Shown: piece by piece, positions 23,079 through 31,990 of the stretch
How positions within the stretch are numbered: position 1 is the stretch's first letter
Layout: every line of letters starts with the position of its first letter
Assembly (NCBI GenBank): GCA_019239775.1
Contig: JAFAZN010000371.1
Coordinates: forward strand, 1 to 35,883
DNA: 35,883 nucleotides
From: Chloroflexota bacterium
GTDB taxonomy: Bacteria > Chloroflexota > UBA6077 > CF-72
Reading direction: 5' to 3'
The notes under the pieces: generated by a model
What the model was told of the DNA's origin: nothing
The model's input: only the letters and a program-made list of their open reading frames with translations
Databases searched by the model: none
Position numbers and translations under genes: made by a program

Positions 23079-23648
23079 ATGAACAACACCGCTGCCGTCA
23101 CCGCCGCCACGCATCCGTCCGTTCGCACTGCCGGCACCGCCGCCACGTATCCGTCGGTTGTCACCGCTGCTCAGACCCAGACCGTCCGCCGCCTGATCAT
23201 TCCCGGCCTCGCCGCAGGCGCCGCCTTCCTCGGCTTCGAGATGTTGGCAGGTGCACCCTCCACCAGCCTGTGGGCCTTCCCGCAGTCCATTCCGCAGACG
23301 GTTGGCCTCACCGCGCCGACCGCCGCGCTCGATCCGTTAGCGCTCGTTCTCGGTGTGGCGATTCATCTGGTCTTCTCGGTTGGCCTCGGTCTGGTCTTCA
23401 TCGCCTTGGCGCAGCGCCTCGGCCTGCGAGGCACCGGACGCCTGTTGATCGCCGGCGCACTGTTCATGTGGGCCGAATCGGGCATCAGCATCTGGGCAGT
23501 GATCCACACGTTCTTCCCCTCGAACATGTACATCCTGTTCGGCGCCGTCCCGTTCTGGGCTTCGTTCGTAGGCCGCACCGGCTTTGGCCTGATTCTGGCC
23601 GCCCTGTACGCGCGAATGTGGACCGCCACGGCTCCGTCTTCCAAGTAA
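23079..23648 (+). CDS. Predicted membrane protein of unknown function
   Basis: A 189-residue protein with an Ala/Thr-rich N-terminus and about four membrane helices (LIIPGLAAGAAFLGFEMLAG; LALVLGVAIHLVFSVGLGLV; LLIAGALFMWAESGISIWAV; and a C-terminal one around PFWASFVGRTGFGLILAALY). I recognise no named family. The ATG at 23079 has no ribosome site but TACGCT lies seven bases before it; an in-frame GTG at 23046 is an alternative. It follows the TetR gene in the same direction and ends before a strong terminator. Confidence 0.75.
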   Translation: MNNTAAVTAATHPSVRTAGTAATYPSVVTAAQTQTVRRLIIPGLAAGAAFLGFEMLAGAPSTSLWAFPQSIPQTVGLTAPTAALDPLALVLGVAIHLVFSVGLGLVFIALAQRLGLRGTGRLLIAGALFMWAESGISIWAVIHTFFPSNMYILFGAVPFWASFVGRTGFGLILAALYARMWTATAPSSK

Positions 23649-23684
23649 GTTTCCGTCCGCTAGCACGAACAAGATCTCCCCAAC

Positions 23685-23716
23685 GCACGTTCGGCCTAAG
23701 CCAGGGCCGAACGTGC
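23685..23716. terminator. Hairpin terminator
   Basis: GCACGTTCGGCC (23685-23696) and GGCCGAACGTGC (23705-23716) form a perfect 12-base-pair stem with an eight-base loop, 36 bases after the membrane-protein stop and before the end of the convergent DUF3500 gene. Only a weak T run follows (ATTCTTG). Confidence 0.7.
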
Positions 23717-23809
23717 ATTCTTGCTGTGTCCACGGTTCCCTACCCTGCGCGTACGCCCCCACACGGAGCCTTATCCAGTTATCCAGGCAGTCAGTCGCTG
23801 CTGCGATCC

Positions 23810-25036
23810 TTAGTGCTGGGCGGAGGCTGCAGGAGTCGCGTGGTGTCGAGCCAGATGCCGCCGCAGCAGGTCGCGGCCGTAGTCATTGCCGTTGGGTGTG
23901 CGCACCATCGTGTGAATGTGGTTGCGCGACGGCTCGTCATTGTCGAAGGCGATGCCATTCAGGTGATCGAACTCGATCGAGACCACCGGACTCTGAACGC
24001 GGTAATAAAAGACGCTGTCGTCGCCAAGACCGCCAACCCACACGAAATAGGTGTCATCGAGGTGCTCGGCGATCTCGCGCATGCGCACGTCCGCGTGACC
24101 TTCGCGGGTCCGACCAATGTAGATCCGTATGAGTTCTACCAATCGATCCCGTTGCGGCGGTGTCAGGTTGGCGGCTGGAATGCCCGCGTACGGCAGCAAG
24201 AAGTTGTCGCGAAACGCGGCTGTCTGGATGCGCCCATCCATCCGCTGCGCACGGAAGACACCCTCGGTCGACTCAGGTACGGCGATCGTGCGCTGGTCCG
24301 CGCTCAGGCCACGCGCGAACTCGAGCCCGCGCTGCTCTTCGTCGGCGAATACGCGCGTTCCCGCGTACTTGCCCGAGTTGACTGCGGTTGGCTCCGAGCC
24401 GAAGAAGCTCGGGGTCATCACGAGCTGGTCACCCAGCACGAAACAGTTGACGTTCAGGTGATGGCCGTCGAGCTGCCAGCCCCACGGCGTATCAGCTGAG
24501 GGCTGTCCAAAGATGCTCAGCCAGTAGTACCACTCGCCGTACTCGGCGGGGCGACCCGTTAGCTCGCCGAGCGCCTGGTTGAGGTGCATCACGTCGCGCG
24601 CGAGCGAGAATCCGCGTGCGCTACAGGTCGCCTTCAAGAGGTCCAACGCCCGCTGCCGTTGCAGCTCCGAGCAGTCGTCCAGTGCCACCCCGTGGCGCAT
24701 GATGAAGCAGTGGATATTGCTCCAGCCGCGCCACATGGGATCGTCGATGTCGAAGGTGGCTCGGCCGCGTTGCTCGGCGCCGAGGCTCTCTAAAAACGCC
24801 TGTGCCGCCAGGCGGAGTGGTTCAGTCGAAACACCGGTCGACTGCAACGCGAACAGCTCGGGCACAGGATGACCGTCAGTGGTGATTCCCACCAACGGTT
24901 CGGCGATCGCCCGCCGCCCCGCTTCGCCATACTCGCGAAACCGCTGCGCGATCGGATGATCGAGGGTCTCCGCCGCCCGCTTCGCCGGCAGCGAAGGCAA
25001 ACCGCGAATCCCAAAGCCTGAGTAATAGACGGCCAC
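23810..25036 (-). CDS. DUF3500 domain protein
   Basis: A 408-residue protein with the DUF3500 hallmarks YWLSIFGQPSADTPWGWQLD, GHHLNVNCFVLGDQLVMTPS, FFGSEPTAVNSGKYAG, VVSIEFDHLNGIAF and, at the end, HIHTMVRTPNGNDYGRDLLR. The conserved His residues and Trp-rich core suggest a metal or ligand site, but the family's function is not known. It has no signal peptide in this form. The gene stands alone, convergent with the membrane-protein gene. Confidence 0.87.
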   Translation of the reverse strand: MAVYYSGFGIRGLPSLPAKRAAETLDHPIAQRFREYGEAGRRAIAEPLVGITTDGHPVPELFALQSTGVSTEPLRLAAQAFLESLGAEQRGRATFDIDDPMWRGWSNIHCFIMRHGVALDDCSELQRQRALDLLKATCSARGFSLARDVMHLNQALGELTGRPAEYGEWYYWLSIFGQPSADTPWGWQLDGHHLNVNCFVLGDQLVMTPSFFGSEPTAVNSGKYAGTRVFADEEQRGLEFARGLSADQRTIAVPESTEGVFRAQRMDGRIQTAAFRDNFLLPYAGIPAANLTPPQRDRLVELIRIYIGRTREGHADVRMREIAEHLDDTYFVWVGGLGDDSVFYYRVQSPVVSIEFDHLNGIAFDNDEPSRNHIHTMVRTPNGNDYGRDLLRRHLARHHATPAASAQH

Positions 25037-25267
25037 GCCACCAAATCCTAGCGCCGCGCCGAGCTCACGTCGCGCACCTCCAACGCACTGAGCGACTTCT
25101 TATTTCCAAAGTCCCCCCACCCCACGTGCCATGCAATTCGCCTCGTGCAAAACTTCCGCAGCGCCCAAGCGACTCACCTCGCGTGGACGCCGCACCGCCA
25201 AGCGATTTGCCCCACGCGAGACTGCCTCGCGCCAGGTAATGCGTCTCGCGCTGAACCGCGTTTCGGC

Positions 25268-25750
25268 CTAGCCGCTCGCCTCCAGCAGTCCGCGCTTTTC
25301 GATCTCGCGCCGGCCGACCTCCTGATCCTCGAAGACGACGGTCAGCTCGATGTGGTACCCGTCGGGATCGTCGACGTAGATGGACATGCGATAGAGCCCA
25401 TGGGTGGTCCTGCGGAAGGCCACGTGTTTGGCAGTGAGATGCTCGACCCAGTGGTCAAAGGTGCCCAGGTCGATGACGTAGGCGTGATGCTGTCCCCAGC
25501 TGCCGGGACTCGGCGGGTTGTCAGCGCTGGCAGGGAAGAAGTCGATGACGGTTCCCGCAAGGTTGACGGAGGCAGGCCCGCCGGTGCGTTTCGGGACCGC
25601 TGCACCGAGCACCTCCGCATAGAAGCGCTGGGTCCGCTCGACGTCGGTCGTGACCAACGTCCAGTGATCGAGCCGTTGAATCGCAGGAGCGCTTGTCGAT
25701 GTGGTTGTGGTCACACGCGAACTCCTTCGCCGATCGGCGTTGCTGGCCAT
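25268..25750 (-). CDS. VOC (glyoxalase/dioxygenase-fold) protein
   Basis: A 160-residue vicinal-oxygen-chelate protein. The first beta-alpha-beta module is IQRLDHWTLVTTDVERTQRF, YAEVLGAAVP; the second is GQHHAYVIDLGTFDHWVEHL, TAKHVAFRR with MSIYVDDPDGYHIELTVVFE. His (first strand), His (HHAYV) and Glu (HIELT) are at the usual metal positions. The ATG at 25750 has GGCGGAG close upstream; the longer open frame (to 25888) is spacer. It is likely a dioxygenase or isomerase, or a drug-binding relative; the substrate is not known. Confidence 0.85.
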   Translation of the reverse strand: MASNADRRRSSRVTTTTSTSAPAIQRLDHWTLVTTDVERTQRFYAEVLGAAVPKRTGGPASVNLAGTVIDFFPASADNPPSPGSWGQHHAYVIDLGTFDHWVEHLTAKHVAFRRTTHGLYRMSIYVDDPDGYHIELTVVFEDQEVGRREIEKRGLLEASG

Positions 25751-26228
25751 GGTAGCTCCGCCAGATGCCAGCCTAAGTCGCCACTCGCATCGCGCTATGC
25801 GCAGGGCCGCGCCCGCGCCGAACGTGTGCTGCCGTCCGGGAGACGAGCTCATCGCCGCTGGAGCACTCCCCCCTGAAGGCCAGATCATCTAGCTCCTGTT
25901 CGCCGCGCGACCTCTTGGCGACCTGATCTCCGTCCTGCTGGGCACATCACCTTCAGTTATGTTGGCCCTGTGACCTCCGTCCTGATGACGGTGTGACCTT
26001 CAGCCCTGTTTAGCCACCCGATCGCCGTGCTGCTGGCCACATCACCTTCAGGCCCGTTGGCCACAGGTCCGCAGCACGTTCGCGGCGCGAACTCCGTCCT
26101 CTGGCCGGCGGCTGCGCGCTCGCGGTTCGCCGATGCCTGCTGGTGCGACCCTCTCGGCCCTTTCAGCGCTGGTCCAGCCCCGAGCGCGCTCCTGGGGTTG
26201 CCGAGTCGTACTCTCGCAGACGAACGCC
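25751..26228. other. Intergenic region with 47-48-bp repeats
   Basis: No gene is supported in this 478-base gap between the VOC and DUF421 genes, although short open frames cross it. Its centre holds three tandem repeat units (see 25923-26064). The rest appears to be ordinary GC-rich spacer; promoters for both flanking genes should lie at its ends. Confidence 0.6.
25923..26064. repeat. Three tandem units of 47-48 bp
   Basis: Units start near 25923, 25973 and 26018 and share CCGTCCTG/CCGTGCTG (at 25930, 25977 and 26025), CACATCACCTTCAG (units 1 and 3; GTGTGACCTTCAG in unit 2) and a closing GTTGGCC-type segment. The middle unit is the most diverged. A further CCGTCCT at 26094 may be a partial fourth unit. 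Confidence 0.75.
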
Positions 26229-26765
26229 ATGCAGACCTTTGATCAGTTGCTGAATCTGGATGTGCTCAGCCTGGGGCTGATCGTGTTGCGAACGCTGGTT
26301 GTGTACCTGGTGCTGTTGTTCGCGTTAAGGCTGGCGGGCAAACGTGAGATTGGCCAGATGACACCGTTTGACCTGGTGGTGTTGCTGGTGATCTCGAACG
26401 CGGTGCAGAACGCGATGGTGGGACCTGATAACTCGCTGAACGGCGGCATCCTTGCTGCGTTGTGCCTACTCGCGGTTAACGGACTGGTCGACCGGCTGGG
26501 GCTGTCGTCGAGGTGGCTCCACATGAAGCTGGTTGGCCAGCCGGCGTTGCTGGTGAGCGATGGGCATTTGATCGAAGAGCACCTGCGCCACGAGGGCGTC
26601 AGCGTCGACGAAGTGATGGAGGCGCTGCGTGAGCACGGCGTGAGCGACCTGAGCACGGTGAAAATGGCGGTGCTCGAAGTCGATGGCACGATCAGCGTAG
26701 TGCCAAGCGACGCCAAGATCTCGCGCACCCGCCGCCGCATCCGCGGCCGCAAGCCGGCCGGCTAA
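26229..26765 (+). CDS. DUF421 family membrane protein (YetF-like)
   Basis: A 178-residue membrane protein. Three N-terminal helices (about 14-35, 45-62, 68-86) include the family motif LFALRLAGKREIGQMTPFDL followed by VVLLVISNAVQNAMVGPDNS; the cytoplasmic C-terminal part has MKLVGQPALLVSDGHLIEEH, VSVDEVMEALREHGVSDLST and KMAVLEVDGTISVVPSDAKI. YetF/YdfR-type proteins are linked to spore or stress functions in Bacillus, but the molecular role is open. The ATG at 26229 opens the conserved part. It is monocistronic. Confidence 0.92.
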   Translation: MQTFDQLLNLDVLSLGLIVLRTLVVYLVLLFALRLAGKREIGQMTPFDLVVLLVISNAVQNAMVGPDNSLNGGILAALCLLAVNGLVDRLGLSSRWLHMKLVGQPALLVSDGHLIEEHLRHEGVSVDEVMEALREHGVSDLSTVKMAVLEVDGTISVVPSDAKISRTRRRIRGRKPAG

Positions 26766-26960
26766 CAAGGGACTTTTCCTTCCGCCAGAGCGGGCCTTTG
26801 GGCACTAACCCCAGTCGAATCGGCCACGAGCTCCGACACACGTAAACGCGCGATCAACCCAGGCGATAACGACCGACCAAGCAGACTTTTCCGCGAACGG
26901 CCGAGCCACCCGCAGCGCCTGTCCGTTGAAAACACGGCGAACGCCACGCTGGAGAGTAGG

Positions 26961-27032
26961 TAGCGGGGGTCAGGATTGAACTGACGACACGCGGCTTATG
27001 AGTCCGCTGCTCTACCACTGAGCTACCCCGCC
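26961..27032 (-). tRNA. tRNA-Met (CAU anticodon)
   Basis: The minus strand folds as a 72-base tRNA. The acceptor stem is GGCGGGG with CCCCGCT (one G-T pair), the D arm GCTC/GAGC with AGTGGTA loop, the anticodon loop CTCATAA (anticodon at 26998-27000), and the T arm GTCAG-TTCAATC-CTGAC. The anticodon stem has one A-G mismatch next to the loop. CCA is not encoded. A CAU tRNA could also be tRNA-Ile2 (lysidine-modified); the elongator Met type is preferred but not proven. Confidence 0.9.
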
Positions 27033-27231
27033 GTGGTTGGACAATTGTAACGGCTGGAGCAGGGTGAATCGAGATTGCGGCGCTGCGGCAGGTTGTTGAG
27101 CTTTCGGATGCACGTCCTTTCGACAGCTGGGACACGTGGCTCGCGGGTTTCGCCAATTTGCTGACGTGTCCTCGGACGTCGAGTTCGCCGAGAGCCACCA
27201 AGGAGCGTTTACAAGGCGATGGCATCTCGGC

Positions 27232-28392
27232 ATGATGGCGGCCATGCACAGAGTTGCGGTCATGGCCGCCACCGTGGCCCTTGCGATTGGGGTGATGAAC
27301 CCGGCGACGCCTTGGGCTTTGGCGCACGATATGAATCAGGACGGGCCTGATTGGCAGGACACCTCGCTGACCAGTTCCACCTCGCGACTGTTCACACCAT
27401 CCAGCGGCGCCCTACTGGCCGTCACCAGCGACGGCCTCATGCGTAGCGACGACGCGGGCGACAACTGGTACCAGGTGGATACCGCGCAGCACCAGGTCGT
27501 CTACGTCGACCCGACCAACCAGGACAGCCTGTATGCGACCAGCCCGATGGACCCGCTGCTGGTCAGCCCTGATGGCGGCGCTTCCTGGAAGTCCCTCATG
27601 TCCGGGCCGCCCTACGCGGGCAAACAACTGAACGCCGTCGCCGTCAGCCCGGCGGCTGCCAACGTCATCTATGCTGGCCTCAAGCAAGGCTCGATCTCGG
27701 ACGAATACTGGTTCTATCGCAGCAACGACGCGGGCATGACGTGGACCGAGCTGTTCCACGCGCACAACAGCCTGTGCGGCTGGGGCGTGGCAATCCTGCA
27801 GCCACATCCCACGGACGCTAGTCGACTCTTCTTCTCAGGCGGCTGCCACGCGGGACGCGACGTCTCCGAGACGCTCAAGCACAGCACCGATCAGGGCCAG
27901 ACGTTTATCTACAGCTGGTCAAATCCGGGCGCTTCGACCGTAGCCGCAGCCGGCTTCCCCAAGTCGCTGGCTGGCGGCCGTGGCGCCAATCCGCAGCGCT
28001 GGTATCTTTCCGTGAATCGCGATGCCCGGGCAGGTGGCTCGTTCCTCGTGGCCAGCGACGATGACGCTGTTTCGTGGGACACAGTGCTTGACTACGCCGG
28101 CGGAGGTACCGAGAGCCCGGACAGGGACACCAGCTTTTCGACAACCATGCAAGCCGTTGCCTACGACCCGAGCAATCCAGACACAGCGTATGTCGCGCGC
28201 AGCGGTGCATACGCTGGCTACCCACCCACGCCGGTGACCAGCGGTGTCACGGTCACATCAGACCGCGGACAGACCTGGAACGATCTCGGAAATCAGCAAG
28301 AAGGCACGCTCAACGATCTGGCGCTGGGTATCGATGGCCAGTACCTGTTCCTGGCCACGGACCACGGCGTATCGCGCATGCCGCTGCAATAA
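27232..28392 (+). CDS. Exported BNR/Asp-box beta-propeller protein
   Basis: A ~386-residue secreted protein. The ATG at 27232 (or 27235/27244) begins a signal peptide (HRVAVMAATVALAIGVMNPA); earlier in-frame starts look spurious. At least six Asp-box-type repeats follow: RSDDAGDNWYQV, VSPDGGASWKSL, RSNDAGMTWTEL, HSTDQGQTFIYS, VASDDDAVSWDTV and VTSDRGQTWNDL, as in sialidase-like and Vps10/YCF48-type propellers. No sialidase active-site arginines are evident, so it may bind rather than cut. The frame starts ~200 bases after the divergent tRNA-Met gene. Confidence 0.85.
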   Translation: MMAAMHRVAVMAATVALAIGVMNPATPWALAHDMNQDGPDWQDTSLTSSTSRLFTPSSGALLAVTSDGLMRSDDAGDNWYQVDTAQHQVVYVDPTNQDSLYATSPMDPLLVSPDGGASWKSLMSGPPYAGKQLNAVAVSPAAANVIYAGLKQGSISDEYWFYRSNDAGMTWTELFHAHNSLCGWGVAILQPHPTDASRLFFSGGCHAGRDVSETLKHSTDQGQTFIYSWSNPGASTVAAAGFPKSLAGGRGANPQRWYLSVNRDARAGGSFLVASDDDAVSWDTVLDYAGGGTESPDRDTSFSTTMQAVAYDPSNPDTAYVARSGAYAGYPPTPVTSGVTVTSDRGQTWNDLGNQQEGTLNDLALGIDGQYLFLATDHGVSRMPLQ

Positions 28393-28452
28393 CAAACGAA
28401 CGCCTGAACGCACCGGGCTGGTGAAACGCGGTCCTACAATCGACAGACAAGC

Positions 28453-30213
28453 ATGACGGCCGGGATCGTGGAGGCGAACGCCAGCAGCACTGAGAACCCG
28501 CGCGACTTCGACCAGGCGGCCGAAGCGTTCCTTGCGCTGCTGCTTGCGCATGGCTCGCGCTACGTGTTCATCAATCCGGGCACGGACACCTTTCCTTTGC
28601 AGGAGGCGTGGGCGCGCCGGGCCGAGCAGGGTAAGCCGAGCCCGACGCCGATCATGTGCTTGCACGAGCACACGGCCGTCTCTGCCGCGCACGGGTATTT
28701 CCTCGCGACAAATCAACCCCAGACCGTCGTCGTGCACGTCGACGCGGGCACCCTCAACGCCGGGGGCGCGCTCCACAATGCCCAGCGCGGCCAGGCAGGC
28801 ATGCTCTTTTGCGCGGGGCGGGCGCCATATACCTGGGATGGCGAGATGCCCGGTGGCAAGGATCTCCCCATTCATTGGTGGCAGGAGCAGCTCGACCAGG
28901 CCGGCATCGTGCGCGGCTTCGTGAAGTGGCACTACGAGCTCTCGCGTACTGAAAACCTCGCTGGCATCGTCGAACGTGCCTTCGCGGTCGCTGCCAATGA
29001 GCCAGCGGGGCCGGTCTATCTCACGCTGCCGCGTGAGGTGCTTATGCTGCCGGCCACCGACGTGCGCATGCCCGGGCCCCACGCCTCCAATCGAGCCACG
29101 GCCGCCGCCGCGGATCCAGAGGCTATCGCGCAGGCGGCGACATATCTGGCACGGGCCGATCGGCCACTCATCGTCGCAGGACGGAACGGGCGCGATCCAC
29201 AGTCGGTCGCACCGCTCGAGCGCGTTGCGGAGCTGGCAGGCGCGCGCATCGTGTATGCCGCGGAATTCGTCAGCGTCACCGGCGACCATCCCCTCAACCT
29301 CGGCCCGAATCTGGCCGCCGAGCTGCCGAAGGCCGACGTGGTGCTGTTCGTGGACCCCGACGTGCCATACGTGCCGAACGCGGTCAGGCCGTCGGCCGAT
29401 GCGGTGCTCATCCAGATCGACCGGGAGCCGCTGCACGAACAGTCGGTCGTGTGGAACTGGCCAATGGCGCTACGCATCACGGCGCGCGCCGCGACGGCGC
29501 TGACGTCACTTGCGCTTGCGCTCGAGGATGCCCAGACCGCGAGCCAGAAGCAAAAGGCCCTGGACCGGCGGCACACGATTCAAGCCGAACGCAAAGCCTG
29601 GCTCCAAAAGGTGGAACGCCGAGCACGCGCCAAGGCCGCGCAGGCGCCGATGGATGGTGAATGGGTTGCCTGGTGCCTCAAACAAGTGCTACCTGATGAG
29701 GCAATTGTGGTGGAGGACGTGGTCACCAACCGTGGATGGATCCAAACGCACCTGATGCGCAACGAGCCGGGTACCTACTTTGCGCCAGGCGGCTCGAGCC
29801 TCGGCTGGCCGCAGAACGCGGCCATCGGCATCAAACTCGCGCGACCCGACAGACCTGTCGTGGCGATCACTGGCGACGGCGGCTTCGTGTTTGGTAACCC
29901 GCTTGCTTCGCTCTGGACCGCCCAGAAGGCCGGTGCGCCCGCGTTGACCGTGGTTTTCAACAATGGCGGATATAACGCCTCGAAAGCACCGATCCGCGAG
30001 CTTTATCCAGAAGGCGCGGTTGTTCGCGCCAACGATGGCGTAGTGACCGCGATCGATCCGACGCCGAACTACGCCCAGATCGCCCAGGCGTGCGGCGCAT
30101 TCGGCGCCACCGTCCGCGATCCCGCCGAACTGGAGTCGACGCTGCGCCGTGCGCTCGACGAGATCCAACACGGCCGCAGCGCGGTGGTCGACGCGGTCTT
30201 GAAGCCGATCTGA
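28453..30213 (+). CDS. Thiamine diphosphate-dependent enzyme (acetolactate synthase-like)
   Basis: A 586-residue ThDP enzyme with the three-domain layout of the acetolactate synthase/benzoylformate decarboxylase family. The N-terminal domain has the activating Glu in IMCLHEHTAVSAAHGYFLA; the central domain is near ADRPLIVAGRNGRDPQSVAP; the C-terminal ThDP motif is VVAITGDGGFVFGNPLASLW ending in VVFNNGGYN, the GDG...NN signature. The large-subunit reaction is a 2-oxo acid decarboxylation or carboligation; the exact substrate is unclear, and no acetolactate synthase small subunit is present. TACAAT lies 12 bases upstream. Its stop shares one base with the ATG of a receiver gene. Confidence 0.9.
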   Translation: MTAGIVEANASSTENPRDFDQAAEAFLALLLAHGSRYVFINPGTDTFPLQEAWARRAEQGKPSPTPIMCLHEHTAVSAAHGYFLATNQPQTVVVHVDAGTLNAGGALHNAQRGQAGMLFCAGRAPYTWDGEMPGGKDLPIHWWQEQLDQAGIVRGFVKWHYELSRTENLAGIVERAFAVAANEPAGPVYLTLPREVLMLPATDVRMPGPHASNRATAAAADPEAIAQAATYLARADRPLIVAGRNGRDPQSVAPLERVAELAGARIVYAAEFVSVTGDHPLNLGPNLAAELPKADVVLFVDPDVPYVPNAVRPSADAVLIQIDREPLHEQSVVWNWPMALRITARAATALTSLALALEDAQTASQKQKALDRRHTIQAERKAWLQKVERRARAKAAQAPMDGEWVAWCLKQVLPDEAIVVEDVVTNRGWIQTHLMRNEPGTYFAPGGSSLGWPQNAAIGIKLARPDRPVVAITGDGGFVFGNPLASLWTAQKAGAPALTVVFNNGGYNASKAPIRELYPEGAVVRANDGVVTAIDPTPNYAQIAQACGAFGATVRDPAELESTLRRALDEIQHGRSAVVDAVLKPI

Positions 30214-30626
30214 TGAGCGATCCGGCACCCCGCGCACGCGTCGCGGTCATCAACGACGACACGGTGTTCCTCGACCTGATGCAGGAGTTGTTGGAGCAGG
30301 AGGAGCACTATGAGGTGTTCATCTGCCGCGAATGGGATCACGCGTACGAATTCGTTCGGGATCACCAACCCGATCTCGTTATCCAGGACATTCGCATTGG
30401 GGGCGAGGAGCACGGCTGGACCATCCTGAACCTGCTCACGCTCGATCCGCGCACCCGCCCGATTCCGATTATCGTGTGCTCGGCGGCCATTCAGTCGCTG
30501 CACGAGCACCAGGAGTGGCTGAGTCAGTACGGCATCCGCGCGCTGCCCAAGCCGTTCGACCTGGACACACTGCTGAACACCGTCGAGGAGATGATCGCCG
30601 CGCATAAACACCAATCGACTGACTGA
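30213..30626 (+). CDS. Stand-alone response-regulator receiver protein
   Basis: A 137-residue single receiver domain. It has the acid pair in VAVINDDTVFLDL, the phospho-acceptor Asp in DLVIQDIRIGGEEHGW, the switch Ser in PIPIIVCSAAIQS and the Lys in RALPKPFDLDTLLNTVEEM. No output domain follows. Its ATG shares a base with the stop of the ThDP enzyme (TGATG), so the two are translationally coupled. No kinase gene is adjacent. An in-frame extension upstream to 30090 lies wholly within the ThDP gene and is rejected. Confidence 0.88.
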   Translation: MSDPAPRARVAVINDDTVFLDLMQELLEQEEHYEVFICREWDHAYEFVRDHQPDLVIQDIRIGGEEHGWTILNLLTLDPRTRPIPIIVCSAAIQSLHEHQEWLSQYGIRALPKPFDLDTLLNTVEEMIAAHKHQSTD

Positions 30627-30634
30627 CCGATTGC

Positions 30635-31576
30635 TCAGTCGAGTGGCGGCGCGAGATAGAGCGGTGGCTCGCCGCGGGCGACGCGCTGGATGTTATCGAA
30701 GCAGGTGCGCACGATGCGGGGCCAGACTTCCTCTGCCTGGCCCCCGTTGTGGGGCGTGAACACCACATTGGGCAGATGTAAGAGCGGGTCGTCGATGGAT
30801 GGAGGCTCGGGATCGAGCACATCCAGGCCGGCACCTGCGAGCCGACCATCGCGCAGGGCAGCGAGTAAAGCAGGTTGATCCACCACGGGGCCGCGTGAAG
30901 TATTGATCAGTACGGCGTTTGGCTTCATCAACGCGAGCTCGCGGTTGCCGATCAGCCCGCGGGTCGACGGCGCGAGCGGCACATGCAGGGAGACCACGTC
31001 AGAGGTTGCCAGCAGCTCGTCACGTGGCAGTGATGCGGAGTGTCTTGAGAAGTGGACGACTTCGCAGTCGAAGGCGTGCAGGCGAACTTCAACCGCCTGG
31101 GCGATGTAGCCGAAGCCGATCAGCCCGACGCGTTTGCCGCGCAACTCGCGCAACACTGGCTCACTTCCGCGCCAGGTCCCCGAGCGGACCGCAGCATCCA
31201 GCTGCAGCAATCGGCGGTACACGGCCAGCATCAGCAGCAGGGTGTGCTCGGCGACGAGGCTGGCCATCGCATCGCCGAACGTGGCGACTGGCACGACATG
31301 GCGCGCCGCCAGATTGAGGTCCACGTGCTCGTAGCCAGCGCTCATCAGTTGCACGAGCTTGAGGCGCGGAGCGGCGGCGTAGTCGGCCTCGGTCAACGTC
31401 TGGGTAGTGGTCACCCATGAGCCCATGAGGAACTCGGCATCGGCCAGCGATGTGGCGCGCTCTGCCGCGGTGGCGTCACGCGCTAGTGGCAGCAGCGTGA
31501 AGCCCGCAGGCAGAAGTTCGGAGACGAGACGATCGACGAATGCCCAGGGCTGCAGGCGGTACACAATGGCTGGCAT
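30635..31576 (-). CDS. D-2-hydroxyacid dehydrogenase (NAD-binding)
   Basis: A 313-residue D-isomer-specific 2-hydroxyacid dehydrogenase. The NAD fold is GKRVGLIGFGYIAQAVEVRL with the catalytic Arg in VLINTSRGPVVDQPAL, Glu in AGLDVLDPEPPSIDDP and His in VVFTPHNGGQAEEVWPRI. The His-containing segment reads HNGG where many relatives have a small residue pattern such as HxAG or HxxG. The ATG at 31576 is preferred because GGGG lies just before it; an ATG at 31588 adds four residues. It is convergent with the receiver gene. The substrate is unknown. Confidence 0.92.
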   Translation of the reverse strand: MPAIVYRLQPWAFVDRLVSELLPAGFTLLPLARDATAAERATSLADAEFLMGSWVTTTQTLTEADYAAAPRLKLVQLMSAGYEHVDLNLAARHVVPVATFGDAMASLVAEHTLLLMLAVYRRLLQLDAAVRSGTWRGSEPVLRELRGKRVGLIGFGYIAQAVEVRLHAFDCEVVHFSRHSASLPRDELLATSDVVSLHVPLAPSTRGLIGNRELALMKPNAVLINTSRGPVVDQPALLAALRDGRLAGAGLDVLDPEPPSIDDPLLHLPNVVFTPHNGGQAEEVWPRIVRTCFDNIQRVARGEPPLYLAPPLD

Positions 31577-31589
31577 GCAAAACCCCATT

Positions 31590-31856
31590 CGACACGACGT
31601 ACTTCGGCATCCCGTTCATTTTATACGCGAAGCCAACCTTATCCTTGATCGACGGCCACGCTGCCGCCAAACCCTCGTACGTTTTCCGACCAAGCAGCTG
31701 GATGTCGGCGTCGTTCAATTCGTCCAGCTTGAACTTGTCACCCGCCTGGCCACGATCGAAGCGAAACGCCCAGCCCCCGAACGGTGTCTTCTCGCTGCCG
31801 CCTGGATCTTCCATGACTCCGTCGAGCGTGAGGAACTCGGTAACGACCAAACGCAG
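31590..31856 (-). pseudogene. Truncated dihydrofolate-reductase-family protein (RibD C-terminal-like)
   Basis: The minus strand encodes LRLVVTEFLTLDGVMEDPGG then FGGWAFRFDRG, ADIQLLGRKTYEGLAAAWPS and YKMNGMPKYVVS, the first half of a YwjB/YyaP-like DHFR-family protein (usually about 180-200 residues). After about 90 residues it stops matching and runs into the 5' end of the hydroxyacid dehydrogenase gene. A very good ribosome site (AAAGGAGG) precedes a CTG at 31856, with no ATG or GTG in its place. A deletion has probably removed the second half. Confidence 0.75.
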
Positions 31857-31990
31857 CGTGTCTAAAACCTCCTTTGTGGTGCGTGTACGCGGAGACGTCG
31901 AACGCCGTGCGCGGAAATCGACACCGTCAAGTCCCTGCGCAATCGCAATCTGAGGTTGTCGACGCTTTTGGACGGAGGTCTGCCCGGCGA

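Noticed and set aside
23270..24499. 409-residue plus-strand reading
   Set aside because: It overlaps the membrane-protein and DUF3500 genes in other frames and is Arg/His-rich shadow sequence.
28258..29436. 392-residue minus-strand reading
   Set aside because: Antisense shadow of the ThDP enzyme and the end of the propeller gene.
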